Origin: JBOGGX01 sp050744245 | Lineage (GTDB): Bacteria > Actinomycetota > Acidimicrobiia > Acidimicrobiales > JBOGGX01 | NCBI GenBank assembly: GCA_050744245.1 | Contig: JBOGGX010000246.1 | Span: 1 to 32,985, forward strand | DNA length: 32,985 nucleotides | Direction of reading: 5' to 3' | In this document: one piece after another, positions 1 to 7,217 of the stretch | How the letters are laid out: the number at the start of each line of letters is the position of its first letter | Numbering within the stretch: position 1 is the stretch's first letter | Program-made: the position numbers and the translations under genes | Notes under the pieces: generated by a model | What the model was told of the DNA's origin: nothing | Database searches by the model: none | What the model saw: only the letters and a program-made list of their open reading frames with translations

Positions 1-127
1 CTGCGCCCTGGACCCGACCGACACACCCGCCGGCTTCGCTGACCTCCCGGCCGAGCCGTGCGTCATCGGCGCGGTCGACACCGACGGCGACCACGTCGTG
101 TACGCCGCCTCGCGGGACGAGGCCGGC
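1..127. repeat. Left arm of exact 127-base terminal inverted repeat
   Basis: These bases are identical to the reverse complement of 32859-32985. The identity breaks at base 128 (A on the left, C in the right copy) and again at 131, so the perfect match is exactly 127 bases long. It lies inside the coding region of the Ig-like surface protein. Beyond it the two copies stay clearly homologous but diverged. A match of exactly 127 is a common final k-mer size of short-read assemblers, so the contig probably ends at an unresolved repeat. That explanation is an inference. Confidence 0.9.
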
Positions 128-1237
128 AACGAGCACCTCGTGCAGGTCGAGTTCAGCATCGACCAGACCGCACCGGCCACCACGATCACCCTCGACCCGG
201 CCACGCCGAACGGCGACAACGACTTCTACGTGTCGCCGGTGGGCGTGACCGTGGCGGCCACCGATGCCAATCCGACCGAGGTCCGCTGGGCCGTCGACCC
301 GGACGAGGCGCCGGGCTCGTTCGACGACCTGCCCGCCGAGCAGTGTGCCATCGGCACGGTCGACACCGACGGCAACCACGTCGTCTACGCCGCCGCGCTC
401 GATGCCGCCGGGAACGCAAGCCTCGTGCAGGCCGACTTCAGCATCGACCAGACCGCCCCGGCGACGACGATCACCCTCGACCCGGTCATCCCCGACGGGG
501 CCAACAACGCCTATGCCTCACCGGTCGGGGTCACCGTCACCGTCGAGGACGACACCGCCACCGTCCGCTGCGTCCTCGACCCGGCGACGGCGCCGGGTGG
601 CTTCGCCGAACTGCCCGACACACCGTGCGACATCGGTACCGTGGGCACCGACGGCTCCCACATCGTCTACGCCGCGTCGATCGACCTTGCGGGCAACGCC
701 GGGCCGCTGGCGCGGGCCTCGTTCCTGCTCAACCAGCCGGTTCCGATCCCACCGGATCCGCCGGTGGGGAACCTCAGGCTGACCGTGTCGGACCCGACCC
801 CCCAGCGGGGCCAGACCACCACCGCCTCGGCGACGGGGTTCCCCGCCAACGACCCGACGCGGATAGTGATCTACTCGACACCAGTAAGGTTGGCCACCGC
901 AACCGCCGACCCGACCGGCCGGTTGACGGTGAGGGTGACCATCCCGGCCGACGCCACCATCGGTCCCCACGTGCTCGCCGTGTTCGGGTCCGACGACATC
1001 GCCACCGCGACGATCCAGGTGGTCGCCGCTCCCAGCGGGTCGGGCGCCTCGCAAGGGTCGAGCGGGTCGGCGTCGGGCAGCCTGGCGTCGACCGGTTTCC
1101 CCTTTTCCACCTACGTCGCCGCCGCCCTGGCCGCGCTTCTCGCGGGCAGCACCCTCGTCGCCAATGGGCGATGGCGCCGAGTGGGACGCCGACGCTCGAG
1201 GGCAGCCGGTGAACGGACGGTGATTCAGGTGGATTGA
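2..1237 (+). CDS. Ig-like repeat surface protein with LASTG sortase signal, 5' partial
   Basis: The frame is open at the window edge, so the N-terminus and any signal peptide lie outside; 411 residues are visible. The visible part has about three Ig-like repeats of roughly 95 residues. Each has a CxLDP...PC pair, a DTDGxHVVYAAxxDxAGN segment and an FSIDQTAPxTTITLDP linker. A different beta-rich domain follows (NLRLTVSDPTPQRGQ onward, ending in VLAVFGSDDIATATIQVV), then a Gly/Ser spacer. LASTG (1082-1096), a hydrophobic helix and an Arg-rich tail form a complete cell-wall sorting signal of the LAxTG type used by actinobacterial class E sortases. In the second repeat the first Cys is Trp (codon at 287) while its partner Cys remains. 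The protein is very similar to the one encoded at 31770-32984 on the other strand. It is probably a wall-anchored stalk or adhesin; its ligand is unknown. Confidence 0.85.
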   Translation, partial: CALDPTDTPAGFADLPAEPCVIGAVDTDGDHVVYAASRDEAGNEHLVQVEFSIDQTAPATTITLDPATPNGDNDFYVSPVGVTVAATDANPTEVRWAVDPDEAPGSFDDLPAEQCAIGTVDTDGNHVVYAAALDAAGNASLVQADFSIDQTAPATTITLDPVIPDGANNAYASPVGVTVTVEDDTATVRCVLDPATAPGGFAELPDTPCDIGTVGTDGSHIVYAASIDLAGNAGPLARASFLLNQPVPIPPDPPVGNLRLTVSDPTPQRGQTTTASATGFPANDPTRIVIYSTPVRLATATADPTGRLTVRVTIPADATIGPHVLAVFGSDDIATATIQVVAAPSGSGASQGSSGSASGSLASTGFPFSTYVAAALAALLAGSTLVANGRWRRVGRRRSRAAGERTVIQVD

Positions 1238-1600
1238 CGCGGGCTGGCAAATCCGCGTCGTCCAGACCAACCGCGTGGCCGGTTTCCGGACGCGGGAGGC
1301 GGACTTGTCCCGCTGGAGGAGGGCTACGGTCGCCGACTCCGCTACCAGATGTTCATGCGCCGCCGCCGCCGAGCGAGAACCTCTCGGTGCGACAGGAACC
1401 TCGAGAGGTACGAGGGCCAGGACACAAGGTGGGCTGGCGAGCCACGAACCTGTGGACGGGCGAGACGAACCTGCGAGCGGCGGCATGGATTCCTGGACCA
1501 CGGTCTACGAGGACCGAGCCACGCTCGGAGAGCGGGGATCGACCGCGGACGACGACGGCCGCGTGTTTGAGGGGCGAGAGGCCCGTGGGCTGGATCCATA
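1238..1600. other. 363-base stretch with no credible gene
   Basis: Only Arg-rich or Pro-rich shadow frames occur here. By position it corresponds to where the 5' half of a partner gene should lie, since the right-hand surface gene is followed directly by one. It is therefore probably eroded coding sequence. I could not align it to the N-terminal half of either related protein. Confidence 0.4.
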
Positions 1601-1882
1601 ACGGCTACAAGATCCGCTCTCGTCCGACCATCGATCCCGTACCGGCACGCGGGCGGCGGCCTGGTCATCGGATCGGAGTAGCCCCTGACCAACCGGGCAT
1701 TCTTGGAGGAGCTCCGCGGTGGACTCAACCCCTCGGGCGACCAACCCAGCGGCCACAGCCGGGTGCTCTCTCGTGGCGGCTTCGGAACGCAAGGCAGGAT
1801 CGAGATCACCGGCGACTGCGACAAGGCCAAATTCCGAGCCGAGCTGCGCAAGTTCTCCGAGAAGGCCGTCCGGTTCAAGTAG
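1601..1882 (+). pseudogene. Wreck of an effector-like gene sharing the SEKxxxF C-terminal module
   Basis: Reading the frame that ends with TAG at 1880-1882 gives a protein tail. It contains GGLVIGSE (1655-1678), an in-frame TAG at 1679-1681, a further stretch with RIEITGDCDKAKF, and the ending FSEKAVRFK. The two landmarks match intact proteins in this window: GDLVLIG then LSEKSINFV in the protein at 7218-8093, and GDLVLIG then FSEKKCKFA in the protein at 30855-31769. The distance from the GxLVxIG strand to the end (about 75 codons) resembles theirs (about 63 and 66). No start or intact 5' half is visible. It lies downstream of the left surface-protein gene, just as the intact gene lies downstream of the right copy. 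Homology rests on short motifs plus matching position. Confidence 0.6.
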
Positions 1883-1883
1883 C

Positions 1884-4800
1884 TCACGTCGCGCGATCGA
1901 GATCCACCAGCAAGCCCCGGGCGGCTCGGAGGTTGGCGGTGTCGTGGCCCTCGGTGAACCAACCGTAGATTTCGGCCAGGACGGCCCGGCCGGGCTCGGG
2001 TCGACCCCGTTCCAGGTGCAGACGGGCCAGGCTCGTCGCCGCCCGCAGCTCGAATGACCGGGCCTGCTGGCGGCGGGCGATGTCGATCGCCTCGCCCAGC
2101 TGCTTCTCGGCCTCGATCTCGAGCCGTTTACGTCGAGCGGTCGGCGACGCTTGAGCCACCTGGAGGGTCAGTTCGGCACGCAACCGGACGAGCTCCGCCT
2201 CGTACCACCGTTCGCCCGAGCGGGCGACGCCGTCCAGGGCGGAGGTGACGCTGTCCACCGCGTCCGCGGTGTCCCCGAGCATCGCCGAGACCTCGGCCTG
2301 GAGCGCCTGCTGGTAGGGGCGCATCACGTCGGTGCCGAGGGCGGCCAACGCCGCCAGGCTGTCCCGGATCTGGGCCACGACACCTTCCAGCTCCCCCCGG
2401 CGGGCACTCGCCCAACCGTCGAGGATCCTGGCGCCGGCCTGCCAGACGGGAAGGCCGAGCGTGGTGGACGCCCGAAGGAGCTGGACGCTGAGGTCGTGCA
2501 CTCGAGCGACGTCGCCGCACAACTGGTACACCACGCCCACCGGCCAGAGGGTCTGGCAGATCCCGCCCGGGGGGGCCAGCTTGTCAGCGAGCCGCAGCGC
2601 CTCGTCCGCCTGCTGGCGGGCCCGGGTCGGGTACCCGAGTAGCCACGCCCCAAACGCGGCGTAGACGTGGCACAGGACGCCCGGATCCTCGAAGTAGCTG
2701 GCGAAACGGTGGTGGATCGTGGGTTCGTACAGCTCGAGCCCTTGGTCGATGTCGACCTGGGCCGCGGTGAGCTCTCCCGCGAACAGATGAGTGACGGCCA
2801 AGGAGTTGAGGGCCTGGAGCCGCATGGCGGGATCGGCACCCCGCTGAACGAGGGCGTCGATCTCGACGGCGAGCTCGACCGCGTCACGGATGTGGCCGCG
2901 GGTGATCGCGAAATTCCACAGGCTGTACCGCACCGGCGTGAGCACGGTCGGGTCGTCGACGTCCCGGCACAGCCGGCGTGCCGCGGCATAGGCCTCTTCG
3001 ACCTCGGGCGTCCCGGCTCCCTTGGTGGCGATGAACGCCGCCGCCTGGGTCATGCGGAGCCTGAGCTCGCCGAGGGACCGCTCCGGGCCGGGAGGCGTCG
3101 TGGCGAGGAGCTCGAGCGCCCGATCCGTGTAGTCGAGCGCCTCCCGTGGCGCGCGCCGCTGCAGGGCAGTCTCCGCGGCGTGGGCGAAATACGGGACCGC
3201 GCGCCCGGCGTCGCGGGCCCGTTCGTAGTGGGTGGCCAGTTCAGCCGCGATCTCGCGGGCGCGGGCGCCGTGGCCGGTCTCAGTCCGTTCACCGATGCGG
3301 CGATGGATCCGGCGGCGCCGGGCCGGGCCGAGCCGATCGTAGAGGACCTCCTGGTACGTGGCGTGCCGGAACCGGAAGCAGGCCGTCACCGTCCCGTCGG
3401 GCCACCGGTCGCTGGCCGACTCGAACAGCAGCGAGGTGTCGCGGGCCAGCCTCCCGCACCGGTCCTCGACGTCGGACCCCAGGTCGGCATCCTCGCCCAC
3501 CGCGGCCGCCACCGCCTCGGCGGCGAACTCCACCCCGGCGACGGCGGCGATCTCCATCAGCCGCCGATCCTCGGGGTCGAGCTCCTCGATCTGGCGGTCG
3601 ATCATCTGGCGAACGCTGTCCGGAACACCGAACAGGCTCTCGGGGTCACGGCACCGCACCTCGCCGCCTTCCTCGCCGACCAGCAGGCCCCGAGTCACCA
3701 GATAGTCGACCAAGGTGACGAGAAACAGGGCGTTGCCGTCGGTCCGCCCGGTGATGTCGGCCACCAACGCCGGCGCCGGCCGGCCGGGAGCCAGGCGGCG
3801 AACCAGGTAGTCCTCCACCGCCGCGCCCGACAGCAACTCGAGGGGGAGGAACCGGCACCGGCGCCGGCCCCGCAGCTCCTGGACCACCCGGCGCAACGGA
3901 TGATCCCGCAACACCACCTCCGCCGGCCGGTACGTGCCAACCACCAGCAACCGGGCCCGAGGGCGCCGACCCGCCAGATACCCCAGCAGCTCGACCGTGG
4001 ACCGGTCACCGGCCTGCAGGTCCTCGCACACCACCACCAGCGGTCGGGTCGTAGTCAGCGCCTCGACGGCGTCGGCCAGCTCCCGGAGCATCCGCTCCCG
4101 GGGCGCCCCCGCCGTCCGCAACCGGAGCGCGTCCAGATCCCCCTTCTCCACCAGCCCGGGCATCTGCAGCAACCACGCCGGCGCGTGCGTGTCCAGCACC
4201 CCCAGCACCCGAGCACCGTCGGGACCCAGACACAGCTGGCCCAACGCCTCCAGCAACGGCAGGTACGGCTCCCCCTCCCCGAACCCCTCCACGCACTGGC
4301 CCCGCCCCACCAGAACCCCGTCATCAGAGTGCAAACCCTCGATGAACACGTCGACCAACGTCGTCTTGCCGATGCCGGCTTCACCGGCGACGAAGACGAC
4401 CTGGCGCCGGCCCGAGAGCGCCAACTCCCACCAGTCCCCGAGCGTCGCCAGCTCGGCGTCGCGCCCGACGAACGGCGCCGCCGACCGGGGGATTCCACCG
4501 GCCGTCGGCGCCGCCGATGTCACCGAAGCGACGAAGCGGTACCCGCGGCGGTGGGCGGTGGCGATGTACCGCGGCCGCTGCGCATCGTCGCCCAGCAGCT
4601 GACGTAGCTCGTTGATGCACACCGCCAAGACCGCGTCACCGACGATCACGTCGGACCACACCGTCTCGAACAGCCGCCGCTTGGTCACGATCTCGCCCGC
4701 ATGCCCGATCAGCTCGCGCAGCACTCCCGCCGCCTTCGGCCGCAACGGCAACTCGTCGCCGCCCCGCCACAACCGCTCGACCGACAGGTCGAACCGGAAC

Positions 4801-4982
4801 TCTCCGAAGACGACGGCGTCCGCACCCGCCGCGGCGCGGCCCGCGCCTCCCCCATCGGTCCAGCATGACGCACCCGGAGTCCGCTGTAAACAGGCGGTCG
4901 CCGGGGTCGAGGCTCCCAATCCGTAGAGAAATCGAAGAACTTTCGAAGGACACCGACCCGTCCGATCCCCGACGATGGTCAT
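1884..4982 (-). CDS. Winged-helix regulator with AAA ATPase and TPR-like C-terminal region
   Basis: This is a large signal-transduction regulator of the OmpR/CadC-type winged-helix plus ATPase class. An N-terminal DNA-binding domain (about residues 57-153; FGEFRFDLSVERLWRGG to YIATAHRRGYRFVASV) is followed by a P-loop NTPase. Its Walker A is GEAGIGKTT (about residues 198-206) and a Walker B-like strand is LVVVCEDLQAGD. A long helical TPR-like region rich in Ala/Leu/Arg fills the C-terminal half. The longest frame starts at ATG 4982, but the first 55 residues are unlike the family. The real start may be a non-ATG codon nearer 4814, and I could not settle it. It is divergent from the small gene at 5003, so it may control the 5003-6293 operon. 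Its stop is one base from the stop of the left wreck. Confidence 0.85.
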   Translation of the reverse strand: MTIVGDRTGRCPSKVLRFLYGLGASTPATACLQRTPGASCWTDGGGAGRAAAGADAVVFGEFRFDLSVERLWRGGDELPLRPKAAGVLRELIGHAGEIVTKRRLFETVWSDVIVGDAVLAVCINELRQLLGDDAQRPRYIATAHRRGYRFVASVTSAAPTAGGIPRSAAPFVGRDAELATLGDWWELALSGRRQVVFVAGEAGIGKTTLVDVFIEGLHSDDGVLVGRGQCVEGFGEGEPYLPLLEALGQLCLGPDGARVLGVLDTHAPAWLLQMPGLVEKGDLDALRLRTAGAPRERMLRELADAVEALTTTRPLVVVCEDLQAGDRSTVELLGYLAGRRPRARLLVVGTYRPAEVVLRDHPLRRVVQELRGRRRCRFLPLELLSGAAVEDYLVRRLAPGRPAPALVADITGRTDGNALFLVTLVDYLVTRGLLVGEEGGEVRCRDPESLFGVPDSVRQMIDRQIEELDPEDRRLMEIAAVAGVEFAAEAVAAAVGEDADLGSDVEDRCGRLARDTSLLFESASDRWPDGTVTACFRFRHATYQEVLYDRLGPARRRRIHRRIGERTETGHGARAREIAAELATHYERARDAGRAVPYFAHAAETALQRRAPREALDYTDRALELLATTPPGPERSLGELRLRMTQAAAFIATKGAGTPEVEEAYAAARRLCRDVDDPTVLTPVRYSLWNFAITRGHIRDAVELAVEIDALVQRGADPAMRLQALNSLAVTHLFAGELTAAQVDIDQGLELYEPTIHHRFASYFEDPGVLCHVYAAFGAWLLGYPTRARQQADEALRLADKLAPPGGICQTLWPVGVVYQLCGDVARVHDLSVQLLRASTTLGLPVWQAGARILDGWASARRGELEGVVAQIRDSLAALAALGTDVMRPYQQALQAEVSAMLGDTADAVDSVTSALDGVARSGERWYEAELVRLRAELTLQVAQASPTARRKRLEIEAEKQLGEAIDIARRQQARSFELRAATSLARLHLERGRPEPGRAVLAEIYGWFTEGHDTANLRAARGLLVDLDRAT

Positions 4983-5002
4983 CGAAGGATCGACACGGAA
5001 GG

Positions 5003-5218
5003 ATGCGGGTGACCCGACCCGAGACGCAGCCGAGCCTGCCCGCCGACCGGGCGTTCGTCATCCAGTTCCGGGCCGCCCGGTCCCCGGAGGCGGTCGCCGC
5101 CCAGGGTCGGGCCGAGCACGTCGTGACCGGAGCGGCAACCCACTTCGCCGACTGGCACGAATTGCGGGCATTCGTCGAGTCCGTCCTGGCCAGCAACGAG
5201 CGTGGGAACGGGCGATGA
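5003..5218 (+). CDS. Small conserved protein divergent from the ATPase regulator
   Basis: The product is a 71-residue soluble protein. The core PADRAFVIQFRAARSPEAV, then GRAEHVVTGAATHFADWHELRAFVESVL, resembles a small protein family that I recall being encoded beside regulators in actinobacteria and other bacteria, often with a HFxSWxEL-type motif. I know no biochemical function for it. The ATG at 5003 is chosen because everything upstream overlaps the regulator. The stop overlaps a possible ATG (5215) of the next frame by four bases (ATGA), so the genes from here to 6293 are probably co-transcribed. Confidence 0.6.
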   Translation: MRVTRPETQPSLPADRAFVIQFRAARSPEAVAAQGRAEHVVTGAATHFADWHELRAFVESVLASNERGNGR

Positions 5219-5283
5219 AACTCGTCGGCGTCGGCTCGGTGCGGGATGACCTACGTGAGAGGACGACAAGGAGAGTCAGTCCG

Positions 5284-5433
5284 ATGTGGAACAACCTGAG
5301 CAACGACGTGTACCAAGGGTCCCTGGTTGCCTCGGCGCGTGCCTTGCCGGCAGGGTCATCACCCGTCGACCCCGGCGGTGAAGCGGCCGCCGCCAATGTG
5401 ATCGCCGCCCAATCAGCAAAGGGGTCGAGATGA
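5284..5433 (+). CDS. 49-residue protein coupled to the Stv-like gene
   Basis: The ATG at 5284 is preceded by AAGGAG at 5268-5273, a good ribosome-binding site. The same frame could also start at ATG 5215, which overlaps the previous stop and would give 72 residues. The product is small, Ala/Ser/Gly-rich and has no membrane segment. It ends with TGA overlapping the ATG of the next gene (ATGA at 5430-5433), so translation is probably coupled. I do not recognise a family. It could be a partner or leader of the Stv-like protein. Confidence 0.55.
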   Translation: MWNNLSNDVYQGSLVASARALPAGSSPVDPGGEAAAANVIAAQSAKGSR

Positions 5434-6293
5434 CCACGATCGTGAAGGGCCATGGGGCAGACGAGGGCTTCCCGGACACGTTCGTGCCGGATGGTGCGAC
5501 CGTGCGAATGTACTCAGCGGAGAGTGTGAACCTCCGAACGAACGTCGCGCTGTTGGCGCTGCTTGACGAAGCGGGCGAACCCGGACTGCCCATACACGGG
5601 CCGATCAAGAACTACACGCTCTTCGCACAGGACGACCGGTTCATCGCCCAGTGGTATGCGATCGCAGGCGAGAGCGGCGTTCCGATCAAATGGGTGGGCA
5701 CCGACATTCCGGACGGGACCCGGTTGTGCGAGAGCCCGGAAGACGAGGTCGGCCCGGACGTGACCGCGTGCCGTTCCCTGGGCTACCACGGCTGCGCTGG
5801 CGTGCTGGGGCTGGTGCAGGACACGGACATCGCGCTCGTCGCGTGCCGCGGGGTCCCTGGCGGGCCGATCGGGGCCGTGCCCACCGCATACGACACCACC
5901 AGCGACGGCATCAACGCCCTGGTCGACGAGTATGTCACCCGGCTGGAGAGCGGCGATCCCGCAGAGGTGGCCCAGGTCGAGGACGACTTTGATCATGTTC
6001 CACAGGACGTGCTGGCTCTCATGATCAACCGGAAGTACTTCGCGGACTGGACGAAGGCCCGGTGGGTCAAGGAATACGCGGAGCAGAACGACCTCGAGCA
6101 GTTGTTCGGTCAGCTGGAGTCGAACGTGGACAGACTCACAGGGATCATGGTGTGGCTCAACCGCATCCCCGCATACGGGGATGCGGTCGACACCGCTGCC
6201 ACCAGTTATCAGGATGTCTTCTTCAGGTGGCTCGAGGCAGCCAGCACGCCTGTCCAGACAGCGCTGATGGGGCGTTCGGCAATCGGCGGTTGA
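5430..6293 (+). CDS. Protein with Stv-adhesin-like N-terminal domain
   Basis: The N-terminal half (residues about 1-160) carries a GHG motif near the start (MTTIVKGHGADEG). The segment FVPDGATVRMYSAESVNL follows, with a Cys-containing block further on (GYHGCAGVLGL). The GHG-x(n)-[VP]P-x-GT/AT-[VL]RxxS arrangement matches the protein at 7218-8093 and what I recall of the putative adhesin Stv domain found in polymorphic-toxin-like proteins. The C-terminal half is helical and acidic and contains VPQDVLALMINRKYFADW. It lacks the SEKxxxF ending found in the other two proteins. No signal peptide or membrane helix is visible. The start overlaps the preceding small gene. The domain assignment is from memory and the function is unknown. 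Confidence 0.6.
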   Translation: MTTIVKGHGADEGFPDTFVPDGATVRMYSAESVNLRTNVALLALLDEAGEPGLPIHGPIKNYTLFAQDDRFIAQWYAIAGESGVPIKWVGTDIPDGTRLCESPEDEVGPDVTACRSLGYHGCAGVLGLVQDTDIALVACRGVPGGPIGAVPTAYDTTSDGINALVDEYVTRLESGDPAEVAQVEDDFDHVPQDVLALMINRKYFADWTKARWVKEYAEQNDLEQLFGQLESNVDRLTGIMVWLNRIPAYGDAVDTAATSYQDVFFRWLEAASTPVQTALMGRSAIGG

Positions 6294-6423
6294 GAGTCCT
6301 CCGACTCGGACGTCCAACTACTGAGTCGACGCTCAGCGACAAGCAACAGCCTGAACACGCTCACGATCCCGGACCAAGCGCTCCGACGCCGTCACCCTGC
6401 CCAAGCGCTCTTCACCAACGACG

Positions 6424-6492
6424 CCCGCGAGGGTCTGGTCGGGCTACCCGATCGTCATCGCCGATCCCGAGGGCAACGAGTTTGAAGCCTCG
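6424..6492 (+). pseudogene. Possible C-terminal fragment of a VOC/glyoxalase-fold protein
   Basis: One frame reads RVWSGYPIVIADPEGNEFEA. This is like the last strand of VOC-family proteins, where a DPEGNEF motif carries the metal-binding Glu. Nothing upstream or downstream continues the fold. The rest of 6294-6700 shows no gene. The match is one short motif only. Confidence 0.35.
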
Positions 6493-6699
6493 CCCCGACG
6501 AGGAGGGCGAGCATCGGAGATCGCACCGGGCGGCCCCCCCCCGGCCGAGCAGACGGTTGACGTACTCCCCGAACGCCGGATCTGTGCAACATCCCAGCCA
6601 CCTGATAACACCGAACGACGCCGGGATCACGAACACTCGACTCCCGGCGCGACCGACTTGTTTTGTAGTCGCGATTGGTAACGCTCCGCCAGGTGGGTC

Positions 6700-6850
6700 A
6701 GCGGGCCGCTCCGGCGACGAAGGCGGCCACGACGTGGGTGGCATGTCGGTCAAGGGATTGGCCGGGTCATAGCGCATGGTGGTGCGGGGGTCGGCGCGGC
6801 TGGCCGCCTCCTGCACCTCCGGGAGCCCACCCCCGGCGTCCAGGCGGCCA
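6700..6850 (-). pseudogene. 3' end of a tyrosine recombinase (integrase), frameshifted
   Basis: Reading right to left, one frame gives LPEVQEAASRADPRTTMRYD. This is the box II end of tyrosine site-specific recombinases (typically GHADPRTTMRYDR), and its Tyr corresponds to the catalytic nucleophile. A shift then gives LDRHATHVVAAFVAGAAR and a TGA near 6702, which is how such integrases end. Only the last 50 or so residues remain. It is a leftover of an integrated element and cannot be active. I did not find an attachment site. Confidence 0.6.
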
Positions 6851-6954
6851 CGGCGCGACCGAACGGGCTCGGGTCCTCCGAGCCCGTTCGCCGCGTCCTG
6901 GGCAGCAGCGGTCGGACCGGGCGTAAGGTTGTTTTCGGGACTGCCTCAATGTGC

Positions 6955-7112
6955 TTGGTTGAGGATCCGGTACGCGGGTAGGCCTTGCGGCCCTGCTAGT
7001 GGAGGGTCTCCTGCCCGACCCGGCGGCGGACCTTGTCCACGCAGCGGTTCCCGGGTGGCGTGGGCCAGGTGGGGGTGAAGTCCGGCCCGGTAGGACTCGG
7101 CCAGATTGGTGG
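6955..7112 (-). mobile_element. Remnant of an ISL3-family transposase
   Basis: On the minus strand the fragments AESYRAGLHPHLAHATR, then (in another frame) NRCVDKVRRRVGQETLH and QGRKAYP match the order of ISL3-family transposases as I recall them: a Y-x(n)-HLPxAT segment, then DxVRRRxQQETLGHRGRKxDPLY. A deletion removes the part between the blocks and there are stops and frame changes, so only a scar remains. It sits between the integrase fragment and the second Stv-like gene. Confidence 0.6.
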
Positions 7113-7217
7113 TCTAGTCCGAAACCGCTCAAGGAATGCCCGGCGGGGAGCCAGGCGGACAGGACGTCGCCTGCCGAGACATAGACGCCGCTGTTGAGCA
7201 AGTCGGCTCGACTGCGG

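Noticed and set aside
2..860. CRISPR-like array from the regular repeats near the ends
   Set aside because: The period is about 285 bases, in frame, and encodes Ig-like protein domains.
1234..1968. A 244-codon + strand frame after the left surface gene
   Set aside because: Its composition is Arg/Pro-rich and family-less, and it overlaps the regulator 3' end. The meaningful reading here is the short tail in another frame.
2667..4607. A 646-codon open frame on the + strand
   Set aside because: It is antisense to the ATPase regulator, rich in Arg/Pro/Gly with no domain, and is the usual high-GC shadow of a real gene.
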